Assembly: GCA_019694455.1 (NCBI GenBank)
Contig: JAIBBY010000039.1
Location: 1 to 48,699 of the forward strand
Origin: Pirellulales bacterium
Lineage (GTDB): Bacteria; Planctomycetota; Planctomycetia; Pirellulales; JAEUIK01
DNA length: 48,699 nt
Direction of reading: 5' to 3'
Positions 1-8,062 of this stretch are shown here, piece after piece. Below the pieces are notes generated by a model, which worked only from the letters and a program-made list of their open reading frames with translations, did not search any database and was not told where the DNA came from. Position numbers and translations under genes: made by a program. Positions within the stretch are counted from its first letter, which is position 1. Every line of letters starts with the position of its first letter.

Positions 1-749
1 GCCCCCACGCTGATTTGCCCGCCATCTTTCGTGCGATAGATGCGGTAGCACGGCGCGCCGCCGCTGAGCAACTCGGCGTCGCTGGCCGGATCGCGCTGCT
101 CGGCCTGCGCCGCGGCATGCAGCGTCGTCGCCAGCGGCAACAACTGCTCCGACATGCTCACATCCAAATGCCGTCCCCGCCCCGTCTTTTGCCGTTCCAG
201 CAGCGCCGCCAAGATCAGCATCGCCGCCGCGTACGATCCGGCCGCGGTGTCCGCCGTTTGCAGCCGTGGATTCGGCGGGCGGAGCGCCTGATCGCCCGCG
301 ATGGAGAGCACCCCGGCCAGCGCCTGATAGTTCAGATCGTGCCCGCCGCGCTGCGCGTACGGCCCGCTTTGGCCATAGCCCGAGATGCTGCATACGATGA
401 TGCCGGGGTTCAACTCCGCCAGTCGCGCGTAGCCAATGCCCAGCTTGTCGATAACTCCCGGCCGAAACCCTTCGACCACCACATCGGCGCCGCGCGCCAA
501 CTCGTAAAAGCGCTCTCGCTCTTCGGCGTCTTTCAGGTTGAGCGACATGATCTGCTTGCCGCGATTCACCGCCAGATAAGTGGCCGATACCGGGCCCGCC
601 ATGGGCGGCCACAGCGCCATGTAATCGCCCGGATAGGGTGGTTCGATCTTTGTCACCGTCGCGCCGAAGTCGCGCAAAATCTGCGCGCAGAGCGGTCCCG
701 GCAAGAGCATCGAGAGATCAAGAACGCGCACACCATCTAATGGAAGCAT
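1..749 (-). CDS. CoA transferase family III / alpha-methylacyl-CoA racemase-like, 3' end outside window
   Basis: Partial gene: the start is present (ATG at 749) but the reading frame is still open at base 1, giving 249 residues. The N-terminus (LDGVRVLDLS, then LLPGPLCAQILRDFGA) is the class III CoA-transferase (CaiB/BaiF) fold. Residues around 135-150 read GHDLNYQALAG, the signature of alpha-methylacyl-CoA racemase; His137 and Asp167 lie 30 residues apart, like the catalytic His126/Asp156 of the mycobacterial enzyme MCR. Asp167 also matches the acyl-accepting Asp of formyl-CoA transferase. So it either moves CoA between acids or epimerises 2-methylacyl-CoA; the racemase reading is favoured. 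A weak GAG precedes the start. It lies 46 nt downstream of the SDR gene on the same strand, so the two are probably co-transcribed. Substrate cannot be told from sequence. Confidence 0.88.
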   Translation of the reverse strand, partial: MLPLDGVRVLDLSMLLPGPLCAQILRDFGATVTKIEPPYPGDYMALWPPMAGPVSATYLAVNRGKQIMSLNLKDAEERERFYELARGADVVVEGFRPGVIDKLGIGYARLAELNPGIIVCSISGYGQSGPYAQRGGHDLNYQALAGVLSIAGDQALRPPNPRLQTADTAAGSYAAAMLILAALLERQKTGRGRHLDVSMSEQLLPLATTLHAAAQAEQRDPASDAELLSGGAPCYRIYRTKDGGQISVG

Positions 750-795
750 TGTCACTCGTCGCCAGGTCGTAGTAGTTTCGTTCGTTGATAGTTGG

Positions 796-1632
796 TTAAC
801 TGTCGCGATGCGCTTTGTACTTCGCCTGTCGCGCCAGCCCCTGCCGGTCCAGACGCGATCCCACGCGCCGCGCAATGCCGGGCCACAGACTGGTGAGCTT
901 CGCCATCCAGCCTCGATAACGCGGCAGCGTCACTTCCAGCGGCCGCTGGCTCAGCACCCGACCGGTCAACACGTCGCACACTTCGTCGACGGTTAGCTGC
1001 CGACTACCGGAAAAGGTCAAGGCCGCCTCGCGATAATCGATCTGCAAGTCGAGCATCGGTGTCTGCACTGCGTCGGGGCAAACGGTGGTCACCGCCACGC
1101 CATGCGGCCGCAATTCCTCGGCCAGCGCGAGCGAAAACCCTCGCAGCGCGAACTTCGACGCCGTATATAGCGCGATCCCCGGCACCGGCGCTAAGGCGGC
1201 CAGCGAGGCAATGTTCACGATGTGCCCGTATCCCTGTTGCACCATCCGCGAAGCGGCGATCTGACTGCCGAACATGGCCCCCTTGGCGTTCACATCGATA
1301 TGCAGCGACACAGCTTCGGGATTCGACTCATGCACGTAGCCGGGCTGAATCACGCCCGCGACGTTCCAGAGCACATCCAGCCTCCCGAACCGAGCCAGCG
1401 TCTCGTCGATCAACGCGCGCCAGCGTTCCACGTCGCGAACATCCAACTCGCGCAGGTGCGCACGATTCGCTGGCCAGCGGTCCGCAGCGGCAATGGCCTC
1501 CAAAGTCGGCAAGTCTTGGCCCGTCAGCACCAGCGCATGACCGGCCGCCAGCAACCGCCCTGCCAGGCAGCGGCCGATGCCGCTGGCCGCGCCGGTCACA
1601 AACATGATTTGAGGAGGCGACGCGGGCGACAT
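796..1632 (-). CDS. Short-chain dehydrogenase/reductase (SDR)
   Basis: Classical NAD(P)-dependent oxidoreductase of 278 residues, cytoplasmic. From the chosen ATG (1632) the cofactor loop TGAASGIG is at 13-20, the structural Asn motif reads NVAG at 90-93 (usual NNAG, so the second Asn is Val), and Asn114, Ser143, Tyr156 and Lys160 (YTASK) complete the catalytic tetrad. A TTG nine codons upstream (1659) is an alternative start; the ATG is preferred because neither has a strong ribosome site and the fold begins right after it. The C-terminal 60 residues (around RYRGWMAKL) resemble longer SDRs acting on lipophilic substrates, but the substrate is unknown. It sits between the SpeE-like fusion gene (90 nt upstream) and the CoA-transferase gene. 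Confidence 0.9.
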   Translation of the reverse strand: MSPASPPQIMFVTGAASGIGRCLAGRLLAAGHALVLTGQDLPTLEAIAAADRWPANRAHLRELDVRDVERWRALIDETLARFGRLDVLWNVAGVIQPGYVHESNPEAVSLHIDVNAKGAMFGSQIAASRMVQQGYGHIVNIASLAALAPVPGIALYTASKFALRGFSLALAEELRPHGVAVTTVCPDAVQTPMLDLQIDYREAALTFSGSRQLTVDEVCDVLTGRVLSQRPLEVTLPRYRGWMAKLTSLWPGIARRVGSRLDRQGLARQAKYKAHRDS

Positions 1633-1722
1633 GCTGCGGCACAACTCTTCGAGTGACAAAAGCGGACTGTCGCCGCTCCGTGCGGCGTGGTCGCCTGTGC
1701 CATCAAGATACCAAGTCGGCGA

Positions 1723-4700
1723 TCAGCTTTCGCGGTACGGCTGATGCGCTTGATATAGCTTCAGGCGCGAGCGCGCCGCGTCGACCAGGTCAGGCCGCGA
1801 GATCTGCGCTTGGCTCAGGAATTGCTCGCAGTACTTGATCGCCTGATCCCATTGCCCCGCCTCGGCGTGCGCGGCCGCCAAAGTATCAAGGAATTCCAGC
1901 TTGTAGCCGGTCGCCTTGCACGCCTCCTCGGCCCAGCGCAACGCCTCGGCGCCGTTGCGCTGGGCGGCGTCGGGATGGGTGGCCAGCACCCAGGCCAGGT
2001 TGTTGGCCCAGACAATATTGGGGGGCGCCGGTTTGGTTGGGTCGTTCTGGCTCAAGGGGCGCAGCTCCAGCGCCTTGCGCAAGTGCGGAATCGCTTCCGT
2101 GGCCCGTTTTTGGGTCAGGAGCACGTCCGCCAATTGTCCCTGCGCTTCGGCATTCTGCGGTTCCAGTTCCACCAATTCCTGTAAGGGCGCGATGGCCTTG
2201 CCTTGCTGCTTCTGTTCGACCAATAAATTGCTCAGGCGCGCCAGCGTTTCTCGCCGCTTGGGCTCGATCTTCACCAACTCTGTGAGCGCGTCGATCGCCT
2301 CCTGCGGCTGTTTTGCCAACACCAGTTGCTCGGCCATTAGCGCCAGGGCCGCCGTATCGCGTGGACGCTTCTTCAATAAGTCGCGCAGCACCGCAACCGC
2401 CTTGTCGTGCTCCCGCTTGGCGGAGTACATCTGCGCGATGCCGCGATACGCCTCGCTGTGATCGGGCTTGAGCGAGATCGCGTCCTGGTAGTGCCGTATC
2501 GCCTTGTCCACCAGCGCGCGTTTCGCGTCGACCGACAGCTTGGCGTCCTGTGTGCCGCGTACCTCCTGCTCGGCCTGCAGGATGTGATATTCCGGCGAGT
2601 TCGTTTCAATGCCCACCGAACTGGCCAACTGTTGCGTCCAGGCGTCGCTTTGAATCTCTTTGCTCACCCACTCGCGAGCGGCGTTTTCTGGCGGCAATTG
2701 TTGAAACAGGTGCGTTGGCGCATCGAACTCCAACCGCAAGTTCAGGTCTTCGTTGATCACTTGCGACGGCGCGTCCTCGATCGCCGCCACCAGCGTACGC
2801 TCGTCTCCCGTGTAGAAACGGAGCAGCAATAGCCGCAGATCAGTGGTCGTGAACCACGCTTTCAAGTCCTGCGAAATCTCGGGGTTCGCGTCGACCAACT
2901 TTTGCAGCGCGGCGATCCCTTCCTGTGTCGGCGTCAGCGGCTCATTCGACGCCAGCAGAATGGTGTCGGCGCCGTTGGCCAACTTGACCATGCCGCAATG
3001 TTTGAACTCGGTGAGTAGCGTGCGGACGATCATCATGTAATCGTCGCGCGTGAAGTTGTAAGTCTGAATCCATTGGGCCAACACGCCCCCCGGATTCAAA
3101 TGTTTGCGGGCCGCCGCAAAAAACTCCTTGGTGAACAGGTTCGAGACCCCCGCCAACCAAGGATTCGATGGCTCCGAAATCACCAGGTCATACTTCTTGT
3201 TCGAGCCTTGCAGCGTGCTGCGGCCGTCGCCAAAGATCACGCGAAACCGCGCCTGTCGCTCCATCTCGGCGCGTTCTTCCGCGCTAGGCGCCTTGCCCGG
3301 ATTGTTTTTCTCAAACTCCTTGAGCAGGTAACTCAGCGTTTTGGTGTAGGGGCGATGGTTGATGTGATCAAAGATGCCCTGCTCCGATGCTCGATACACG
3401 GCCGGCTCAATCTCGCAACAAGTCACTTGCGTATCAGGAAACAACAAACTCGTTCCCGACGTGGTGCCCGAGCCAAAACCGATCACCAGCACTTCCTTGG
3501 CGGTGGGATTCAGCAACCGCGGAAAATACGCCAATCCGAGTTGCGTCTGCATATCGAGACCGTCGCTGGCGTCGACCTTGCCGTTCACCCGCAGGCTGGC
3601 CTGCTTTGAACCCACCCGAGTGACGAACACATTGCTCGACGCTCCCTCTGCAAAGTAAACCCCTTTCATCGCCTGCATCCGCTCCTCCTGAACGCCGTAC
3701 ATATACATGCCGATGTTGGTGAGCATGGGGTCTTGCGGCAACTGAATGCAAAACACGATCACCGCGCCGACCGCGAGGCAGCCCAGCGCCAGGCCCCGCT
3801 CCGCCCAACTGCCGATCGGCAGCACTAGCAACAGCGCGAGCACGTACAGCGCCACCGCCAAGGCCACGGCGCCCGCCGTGCCAAGGATTGGAAACAGCAG
3901 CACGGCGGTCAGCGAAGCCCCGGCAATCGAACCCAGCGTGTTCCAGGCATACACATCGCCGACGGTGCGCCCCACCGCGGCGGCGCTCTCACGCGTCAGA
4001 TGCACGAACAGCGGAAACAAAATCCCCATCGCGATCGACGGCAATAGCTCAAGCCACATCGCCGCGCCGCTGCAAAGCAGCGCGTTGCCCGCTGGCGTCG
4101 TTCGCAGCTTGACGTTTTCGCCCATCATGACCGACAGCGCCGGCAGCGACCAATGCCCCGCCAGGCAAGAGACCGCCAACATGCCGATCACCGCCACCGG
4201 CAGCCACGGCCGCGAGGCCGCCGGCCGCAGCGCGACGTGAAAGATCAGGCTTCCCAGCGCGATCCCCACCAGCACCACGAATAGCGTGGAGCTGTAGGCA
4301 TAGGTCGAGCCACCCATCGCCAGCGCCAGTTGTCGGCTCCAGGTCATTTCCAGCACTAGAGCGCCCAGCCCCGATAATGCCACTGCCAGATACAAACCCA
4401 CCATCGACCAATTCACCCCCAAGGCGGCATTGGCTGGCGAATCGGCCAACGACGTCGGCTTCTCCTGACGGTGAACCGCTATCCGCATGCTGTACGCCAC
4501 CGCCACCACGCCGATCAGCAGGTTCACGACGGCCGTGCCGATGTTCGTCCAAAACAGGCCAAACGCGGCCAGCAAGTGAAAGCCCGTGATGTAGCAGCCA
4601 AACGCGGCGCCAAATGTGTTGATCGCATACAGCCAGCCGGTCGCCTGATCGATCGAGCCATCGCGGGCCGTGAGTTGCCGAATCAGCAGCGGCAACGTGC

Positions 4701-5124
4701 CGCCCATCAAAATGCAAGGCGGCCCCACCACCAGGAGCGTCACGGCGAACTGCACCAGATAACGCCACAAGGGATCGTCCGGCAGTTGCGAATAGAAGTT
4801 GGCCGACGCCTCGATAAGGAACTGAATCTCAAACGGTATGACGAGCGCAAGCGCGCCAATCGCCAATTCGCAGACGCCGTACCAGCGCAGTGGGCGGTCG
4901 AAATAATCGGCGTATCGGCCAATCAAGTAGGCGCCAAGGCCCAGTCCAAACAAAAACGACGCGCCCACCGAAGCGAAAGCCAGACTCGAACTTCCCCACA
5001 CGTGCGCAAAGCGCTTGAACCAAATGACTTGATAGGCCAAGCCGGTGGCGCCGGACGTGAAGAATAGGATGGACGCGAGCCAGAACAATCCCTGCGAAAC
5101 GGGCCGACGCGAAGCCGACTTCAT
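1723..5124 (-). CDS. Polytopic membrane protein fused to SpeE-like methyltransferase-fold domain and TPR repeats
   Basis: A 1133-residue, three-part protein. Residues 10-460 are hydrophobic with roughly 12-14 membrane spans and begin with FFTSGATGLAYQVIWFKR, typical of membrane proteins annotated as fused MFS/spermidine synthase. Residues 480-720 are a Rossmann domain with the SAM-type loop GFGSGTT (549-555), an acidic end of strand 2 (EIEP) and GDGR (632-635). Residues about 870-1133 carry at least five TPR units. Where true spermidine synthases have the Asp-Ser-x-Asp-Pro active-site segment, this protein has EPSNPW (651-656), so aminopropyl transfer is doubtful. The ATG at 5124 is preferred; a TTG ten codons upstream (5154) is possible. 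No strong Shine-Dalgarno site. A sigma70-like promoter lies 90-120 nt upstream. Function unknown; TPRs suggest a protein-binding role, probably in the cytoplasm or periplasm depending on topology. Confidence 0.85.
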   Translation of the reverse strand: MKSASRRPVSQGLFWLASILFFTSGATGLAYQVIWFKRFAHVWGSSSLAFASVGASFLFGLGLGAYLIGRYADYFDRPLRWYGVCELAIGALALVIPFEIQFLIEASANFYSQLPDDPLWRYLVQFAVTLLVVGPPCILMGGTLPLLIRQLTARDGSIDQATGWLYAINTFGAAFGCYITGFHLLAAFGLFWTNIGTAVVNLLIGVVAVAYSMRIAVHRQEKPTSLADSPANAALGVNWSMVGLYLAVALSGLGALVLEMTWSRQLALAMGGSTYAYSSTLFVVLVGIALGSLIFHVALRPAASRPWLPVAVIGMLAVSCLAGHWSLPALSVMMGENVKLRTTPAGNALLCSGAAMWLELLPSIAMGILFPLFVHLTRESAAAVGRTVGDVYAWNTLGSIAGASLTAVLLFPILGTAGAVALAVALYVLALLLVLPIGSWAERGLALGCLAVGAVIVFCIQLPQDPMLTNIGMYMYGVQEERMQAMKGVYFAEGASSNVFVTRVGSKQASLRVNGKVDASDGLDMQTQLGLAYFPRLLNPTAKEVLVIGFGSGTTSGTSLLFPDTQVTCCEIEPAVYRASEQGIFDHINHRPYTKTLSYLLKEFEKNNPGKAPSAEERAEMERQARFRVIFGDGRSTLQGSNKKYDLVISEPSNPWLAGVSNLFTKEFFAAARKHLNPGGVLAQWIQTYNFTRDDYMMIVRTLLTEFKHCGMVKLANGADTILLASNEPLTPTQEGIAALQKLVDANPEISQDLKAWFTTTDLRLLLLRFYTGDERTLVAAIEDAPSQVINEDLNLRLEFDAPTHLFQQLPPENAAREWVSKEIQSDAWTQQLASSVGIETNSPEYHILQAEQEVRGTQDAKLSVDAKRALVDKAIRHYQDAISLKPDHSEAYRGIAQMYSAKREHDKAVAVLRDLLKKRPRDTAALALMAEQLVLAKQPQEAIDALTELVKIEPKRRETLARLSNLLVEQKQQGKAIAPLQELVELEPQNAEAQGQLADVLLTQKRATEAIPHLRKALELRPLSQNDPTKPAPPNIVWANNLAWVLATHPDAAQRNGAEALRWAEEACKATGYKLEFLDTLAAAHAEAGQWDQAIKYCEQFLSQAQISRPDLVDAARSRLKLYQAHQPYRES

Positions 5125-5535
5125 GCGATAAGTTCCAGATGCAGCGAGTGCCAAGAAGAGCCGCCAGCCCGATCCGCGCCATGCCCTGCCAACGCGCCAG
5201 CGGTGAAAGCATTTATCGTATTCGCCGAGAATAACGCTGTCGACATGCGGCGTGTGCCGGCTGACGGATGTGCCGCTTTTGCCGAGTTCGCCGGCTGATC
5301 GGCCGGTCCGACCACGGCAATCCCCCCTAGAACCGCGACAAAGCGAGTGCTAGCTATCACCCGAGTCGCCAGCAGAACTCTTGCCTGTGGAATTGGAGAT
5401 GGTGGGCTAATTGCGCCGATGGGGGCAGTCGATACGAAGAGCAAGAAATCGTGCGCATGACACGAATGTTCCCGGCGGGATGTTCTCGCCGTTTGCGAAC
5501 AGTGTGCCTGTTTTTCGTTTGAAGGAGCCCTCCCC
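5125..5535. other. Divergent intergenic region (411 nt)
   Basis: Separates the minus-strand SpeE-like fusion gene from the plus-strand Cys-rich gene. Apart from the candidate minus-strand promoter at 5215-5243 and the ribosome site of the Cys-rich gene (GAAGGAG at about 5520-5526), I see no gene, repeat or RNA structure. Frames that stay open here on the minus strand are the mirror of the downstream Cys-Glu-Pro repeats. Confidence 0.6.
5215..5243 (-). promoter_or_regulatory. Candidate sigma70 promoter for the SpeE-like fusion gene
   Basis: On the minus strand a -35 TCGACA (5243-5238) and a -10 TACGAT (5220-5215) are separated by 17 bp. This matches the consensus at 5/6 and 4/6 positions. It would start RNA near 5208, about 85 nt before the ATG. 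Seen by eye only; not statistically tested in this GC-rich background. Confidence 0.4.
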
Positions 5536-5937
5536 ATGAAGCGTCGTTTGATTCTTGCCGCCTTCGCCTTGGCGCTGTGTACCAGCGCTGGCGAAGCCAA
5601 GGCGTTCCACCTGTTGGACCGTATGCTGGGTCGTGGCTGCTGCGAGCCGACCTGCTGCGAACCCACTTGCTGCGAACCCACCTGCTGTGAGCCGGTGTGC
5701 TGCGAGCCCGCTTGTGCCGAACCGGCCTGTGCCGAGCCCGCCTGCTGTGAGCCGGTGTGCTGCGAGCCCTCCTGCTGCGAGCCCGCTCCGTGCTGCCGTC
5801 CTCGTTGCCGTCCGTTCAAGAAGCTCTGCAACTGGCTGCAGAATTGCTGCCGCCGTTCGTGCTGCGAACCGACCTGCTGCGAGCCGGTGTGCTGCGAGCC
5901 CGCTTGTGCCGAGCCCGCCTGCGGCTGCGGTTACTAG
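5536..5937 (+). CDS. Secreted Cys-rich protein made of CCEPx pentapeptide repeats
   Basis: 133 residues, no family I can name. Residues 1-23 are a signal peptide (KRR, hydrophobic core, AKA cut site). The mature part has 33 cysteines in about 110 residues. Block 1 (35-85) has ten pentapeptides, CCEP followed by T, V, A or S, two of them reading CAEPA. A basic linker (86-108, with RPRCRPFKKLC) follows, then block 2 (109-128) with four more pentapeptides, and the tail CGCGY. The start is secure: GAAGGAG lies about 9 nt upstream. A strong hairpin terminator follows, so it is probably a single-gene transcript. Paired cysteines could be cross-linked by disulfides in the envelope or bind soft metals. 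Planctomycete walls were long reported to be protein-rich with much Cys and Pro; a structural role is inference. Confidence 0.85.
   Translation: MKRRLILAAFALALCTSAGEAKAFHLLDRMLGRGCCEPTCCEPTCCEPTCCEPVCCEPACAEPACAEPACCEPVCCEPSCCEPAPCCRPRCRPFKKLCNWLQNCCRRSCCEPTCCEPVCCEPACAEPACGCGY
5638..5790 (+). repeat. 15-bp tandem repeat array, block 1 (10 CCEPx units)
   Basis: Ten in-frame 15-bp units of the form tgc-tgc-ga(g/a)-cc(n)-nnn plus one extra codon, coding for the first pentapeptide block. Units differ mostly at third codon positions and at the fifth residue, so the array is old or under selection at protein level, not a fresh slippage product. Confidence 0.9.
5860..5919 (+). repeat. 15-bp tandem repeat array, block 2 (4 CCEPx units)
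   Basis: Four more units, T-V-A then CAEPA. Their order and much of their nucleotide sequence repeat part of block 1 (around 5680-5740), suggesting block 2 arose by duplication of a block 1 segment. Confidence 0.85.
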
Positions 5938-6326
5938 TGTTCGCTAAGGCGTTCGGCCAACAGGGCCGATCGACCGTGGAGTCACCACCAGCGGCCCCGA
6001 GGCGCATGCCTCCGGGGCCGCTTGGCGTTTTGGTCGCCCGCGCCAACATTACGAATTAGCAAGCTGCCACGACCTCTCCGTTCTGCGCCGAGAAATTTCC
6101 TGCCGCCGCGAACATCATTCCTTCTCGAAATTTGTCGTGCGCTCTCGCCAATTCACGCGGCCAAGCGAATGAATGACGTGCTTCATCAGGCGCGGTAGTT
6201 CATCGGCCGCTTGCGCATTCGATCCACCTCGGCGGTGTAGTTTTTCCTTGCGTCGCCTGGGCCACGATGCGAGCATAGCCAGCGGGAAGTCCAACTCTCG
6301 CTTTTGCTCGGTATCAGAGGCACGTC
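5938..6326. other. Intergenic region (389 nt) between Cys-rich and DUF1598 genes
   Basis: Holds the terminator at 5990-6031. The remaining roughly 290 nt shows no convincing gene. A short open frame at 6173-6394 has no ribosome site and overlaps the start of the next gene. Presumably it contains the promoter of the DUF1598 gene, which I could not pick out. Confidence 0.5.
5990..6031 (+). terminator. Rho-independent-type terminator after the Cys-rich gene
   Basis: Arms 5990-6003 (AGCGGCCCCGAGGC) and 6008-6022 (GCCTCCGGGGCCGCT) pair almost perfectly, with one bulged base and a 4-nt loop. They are followed by TTGGCGTTTT. The stem is very stable and the T tract is short. It begins 52 nt after the stop codon. 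Confidence 0.75.
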
Positions 6327-8048
6327 ATGCGTCGCATCGCCGTTTGGGCGCTCTCCCTATTGCTCGTGGGGGCCATCGCTGGTTGGCTAAATGACACACA
6401 AGCCGTTGCCGGCGACCCAAACGCCAAGATGCCGGCGCTGGAGGCTAAGCTCTCTGCCGGCGACTTGGCGGGCGCCATCGAACTGGCTCGCGCGGAACAA
6501 GACAGCGCGCTCCGCGATCAACTGCTGGCCCGTGTTGCCGCGGCGCAAATCGAGTCGTCGGCCTTCACCGCCGCGGTCGACACCGCCGCGCTGATGCAAG
6601 ACGATCTCGCCCGCACCACCGCGCTGCGTCAAGTGGCCAAGTCGCGGGCGGATGCCCAGGGGGGTGGCGCAGCCGTTGACTTCAACAGCCTGATCAACCT
6701 CATTACATCAACGATTGCGCCCGACAGTTGGGACGACAATGGCGGCGAAGGCGCCATCGAATCGTATCGCGCCGGCATCATCGTCGATTCCGAAGGCGTG
6801 CTGAAACGCATCAAACGCGAAGACGCCGGTGACTGGCTTACCCAGCTCAAACGCGATGCCGCGGCACGCCCCAAAGCGGAAAGCGCCAAGCGCCAATCCG
6901 CGCTGCGAAAAATCTCGCTCACCAGACTCGAGCGCGCCGTCTCGCTACGCCGCGCGCTGGGCAAGCCGGTCGATCGCGAAATGCTCGTCCTCGCCGGCCT
7001 GGAGCGCATCGAATATGTGATGCTCTATCCCGAAACGGGCGATCTGGTCATCGCCGGCCCCGCTGGCGACTGGACCTACGACCACGAGGGGCGCACCATC
7101 AGCGCGCACACGGGACGCCCCGTTGTGCGCCTCGACGACCTGATCACCGTTTGGCGCCATACGGCGTCGGGCGGTCGCGTGGCGATGGGCTGCTCCATCA
7201 ATCCCGTCGAGGCCAATCTGGCCGCCGCCAAGTCCTTTCTCGATGAGTCGCAAAAAAAGCCCCTCAAGCCCGGCACAGCCGGCCGCTGGCTGGATGAGAT
7301 TCGCAGTCACGTCGGCCAGCAAGATGTTGAAATCTTTGGCATCGACCCACACACGCACGTCGCCCGCGTGCTGGTCGAGGCCGACTATCACATGAAGCTC
7401 GTCGGACTGGGGTTAGAGCCTGCTGTGATCGGCATGCCCAACTACCTGGAGATGGTGCGCGTGGAAAAAGGGCAAGCGCCCCCGCCGATCGACGTGCTCC
7501 GCTGGTGGTTCACCATGCAGTACGACGCCCTGGAGGCCAGTCCCGCTCGCGATGCTTTCCACATCCGCGGGCAGGCGGTGCGCTTGCAAAGCGAGAACGA
7601 AATGCTCACCGATCGCGGCCAGCGCGTGCACACCAATCAGTCAGAGCCGCTCAATCGCCAGTTTGCCGAAAACTTCACCCACAACTACGCCAAACTCGCC
7701 GAAAAGTACCCCATTTACGCCGAGCTGCAAAATCTGTTCGATCTCGCCCTGGTCGGCACGCTGATCGAAACCGATGGACTGGCCGACCGCTGTGGCTGGG
7801 ATCGCGCCTATTTCGGGGTCGAAGGCGATTGCGGTGTGCCGCAGGGCGCGGCGCCCGCCAAGGTCGACACCGTGGTCAACCATCGCAAGCTGGCGGGCAG
7901 GCATATCATTGCCGGCGTCAGCGGCGGGGTCCACGCCGATCCCCGCGCCGTGGTTCGCCAGATGCGCGAAGACAAAGAACTCGATAGCGACCACTTGCGT
8001 GGCGCCCCGCTGGCCGAACTACCTCGCGACCAGTGGTGGTGGGATTAA
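6327..8048 (+). CDS. DUF1598 domain-containing exported protein
   Basis: 573 residues with an N-terminal signal peptide (hydrophobic stretch 5-21, cut near VAG). The central part is the planctomycete family DUF1598, recognised by the segments around GIIVDSEGVL, IEYVMLYPETGDLVIAGPAGDW and VEADYHMKLVGLGLE; this assignment is from memory of the family. Residues 28-110 look helical, with short repeats like those of TPR-type folds. No catalytic motif is evident. The start is supported by AGAGG six bases before the ATG. It converges with ftsH (14 nt between the stops) and stands alone on its strand. Function unknown; the C-terminal third is rich in charged residues and ends in WWWD. Confidence 0.75.
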   Translation: MRRIAVWALSLLLVGAIAGWLNDTQAVAGDPNAKMPALEAKLSAGDLAGAIELARAEQDSALRDQLLARVAAAQIESSAFTAAVDTAALMQDDLARTTALRQVAKSRADAQGGGAAVDFNSLINLITSTIAPDSWDDNGGEGAIESYRAGIIVDSEGVLKRIKREDAGDWLTQLKRDAAARPKAESAKRQSALRKISLTRLERAVSLRRALGKPVDREMLVLAGLERIEYVMLYPETGDLVIAGPAGDWTYDHEGRTISAHTGRPVVRLDDLITVWRHTASGGRVAMGCSINPVEANLAAAKSFLDESQKKPLKPGTAGRWLDEIRSHVGQQDVEIFGIDPHTHVARVLVEADYHMKLVGLGLEPAVIGMPNYLEMVRVEKGQAPPPIDVLRWWFTMQYDALEASPARDAFHIRGQAVRLQSENEMLTDRGQRVHTNQSEPLNRQFAENFTHNYAKLAEKYPIYAELQNLFDLALVGTLIETDGLADRCGWDRAYFGVEGDCGVPQGAAPAKVDTVVNHRKLAGRHIIAGVSGGVHADPRAVVRQMREDKELDSDHLRGAPLAELPRDQWWWD

Positions 8049-8062
8049 CCGTCCGGCAGGGA

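Noticed and set aside
15..740. Plus-strand open frame of about 241 codons
   Set aside because: It is the mirror of the CoA-transferase/racemase gene on the minus strand, which has clear catalytic motifs; the plus frame translates to Arg-rich low-information sequence.
1723..5124. Annotation of the fusion protein as spermidine synthase working with SpeA
   Set aside because: The active-site acids of SpeE are replaced (EPSNP), so a joint polyamine pathway is not supported.
5121..5831. Minus-strand frame with Gly-Ser-Gln-Gln repeats
   Set aside because: The repeats are the reverse complement of the Cys-Glu-Pro array; no ribosome site, and it overlaps both divergent genes.
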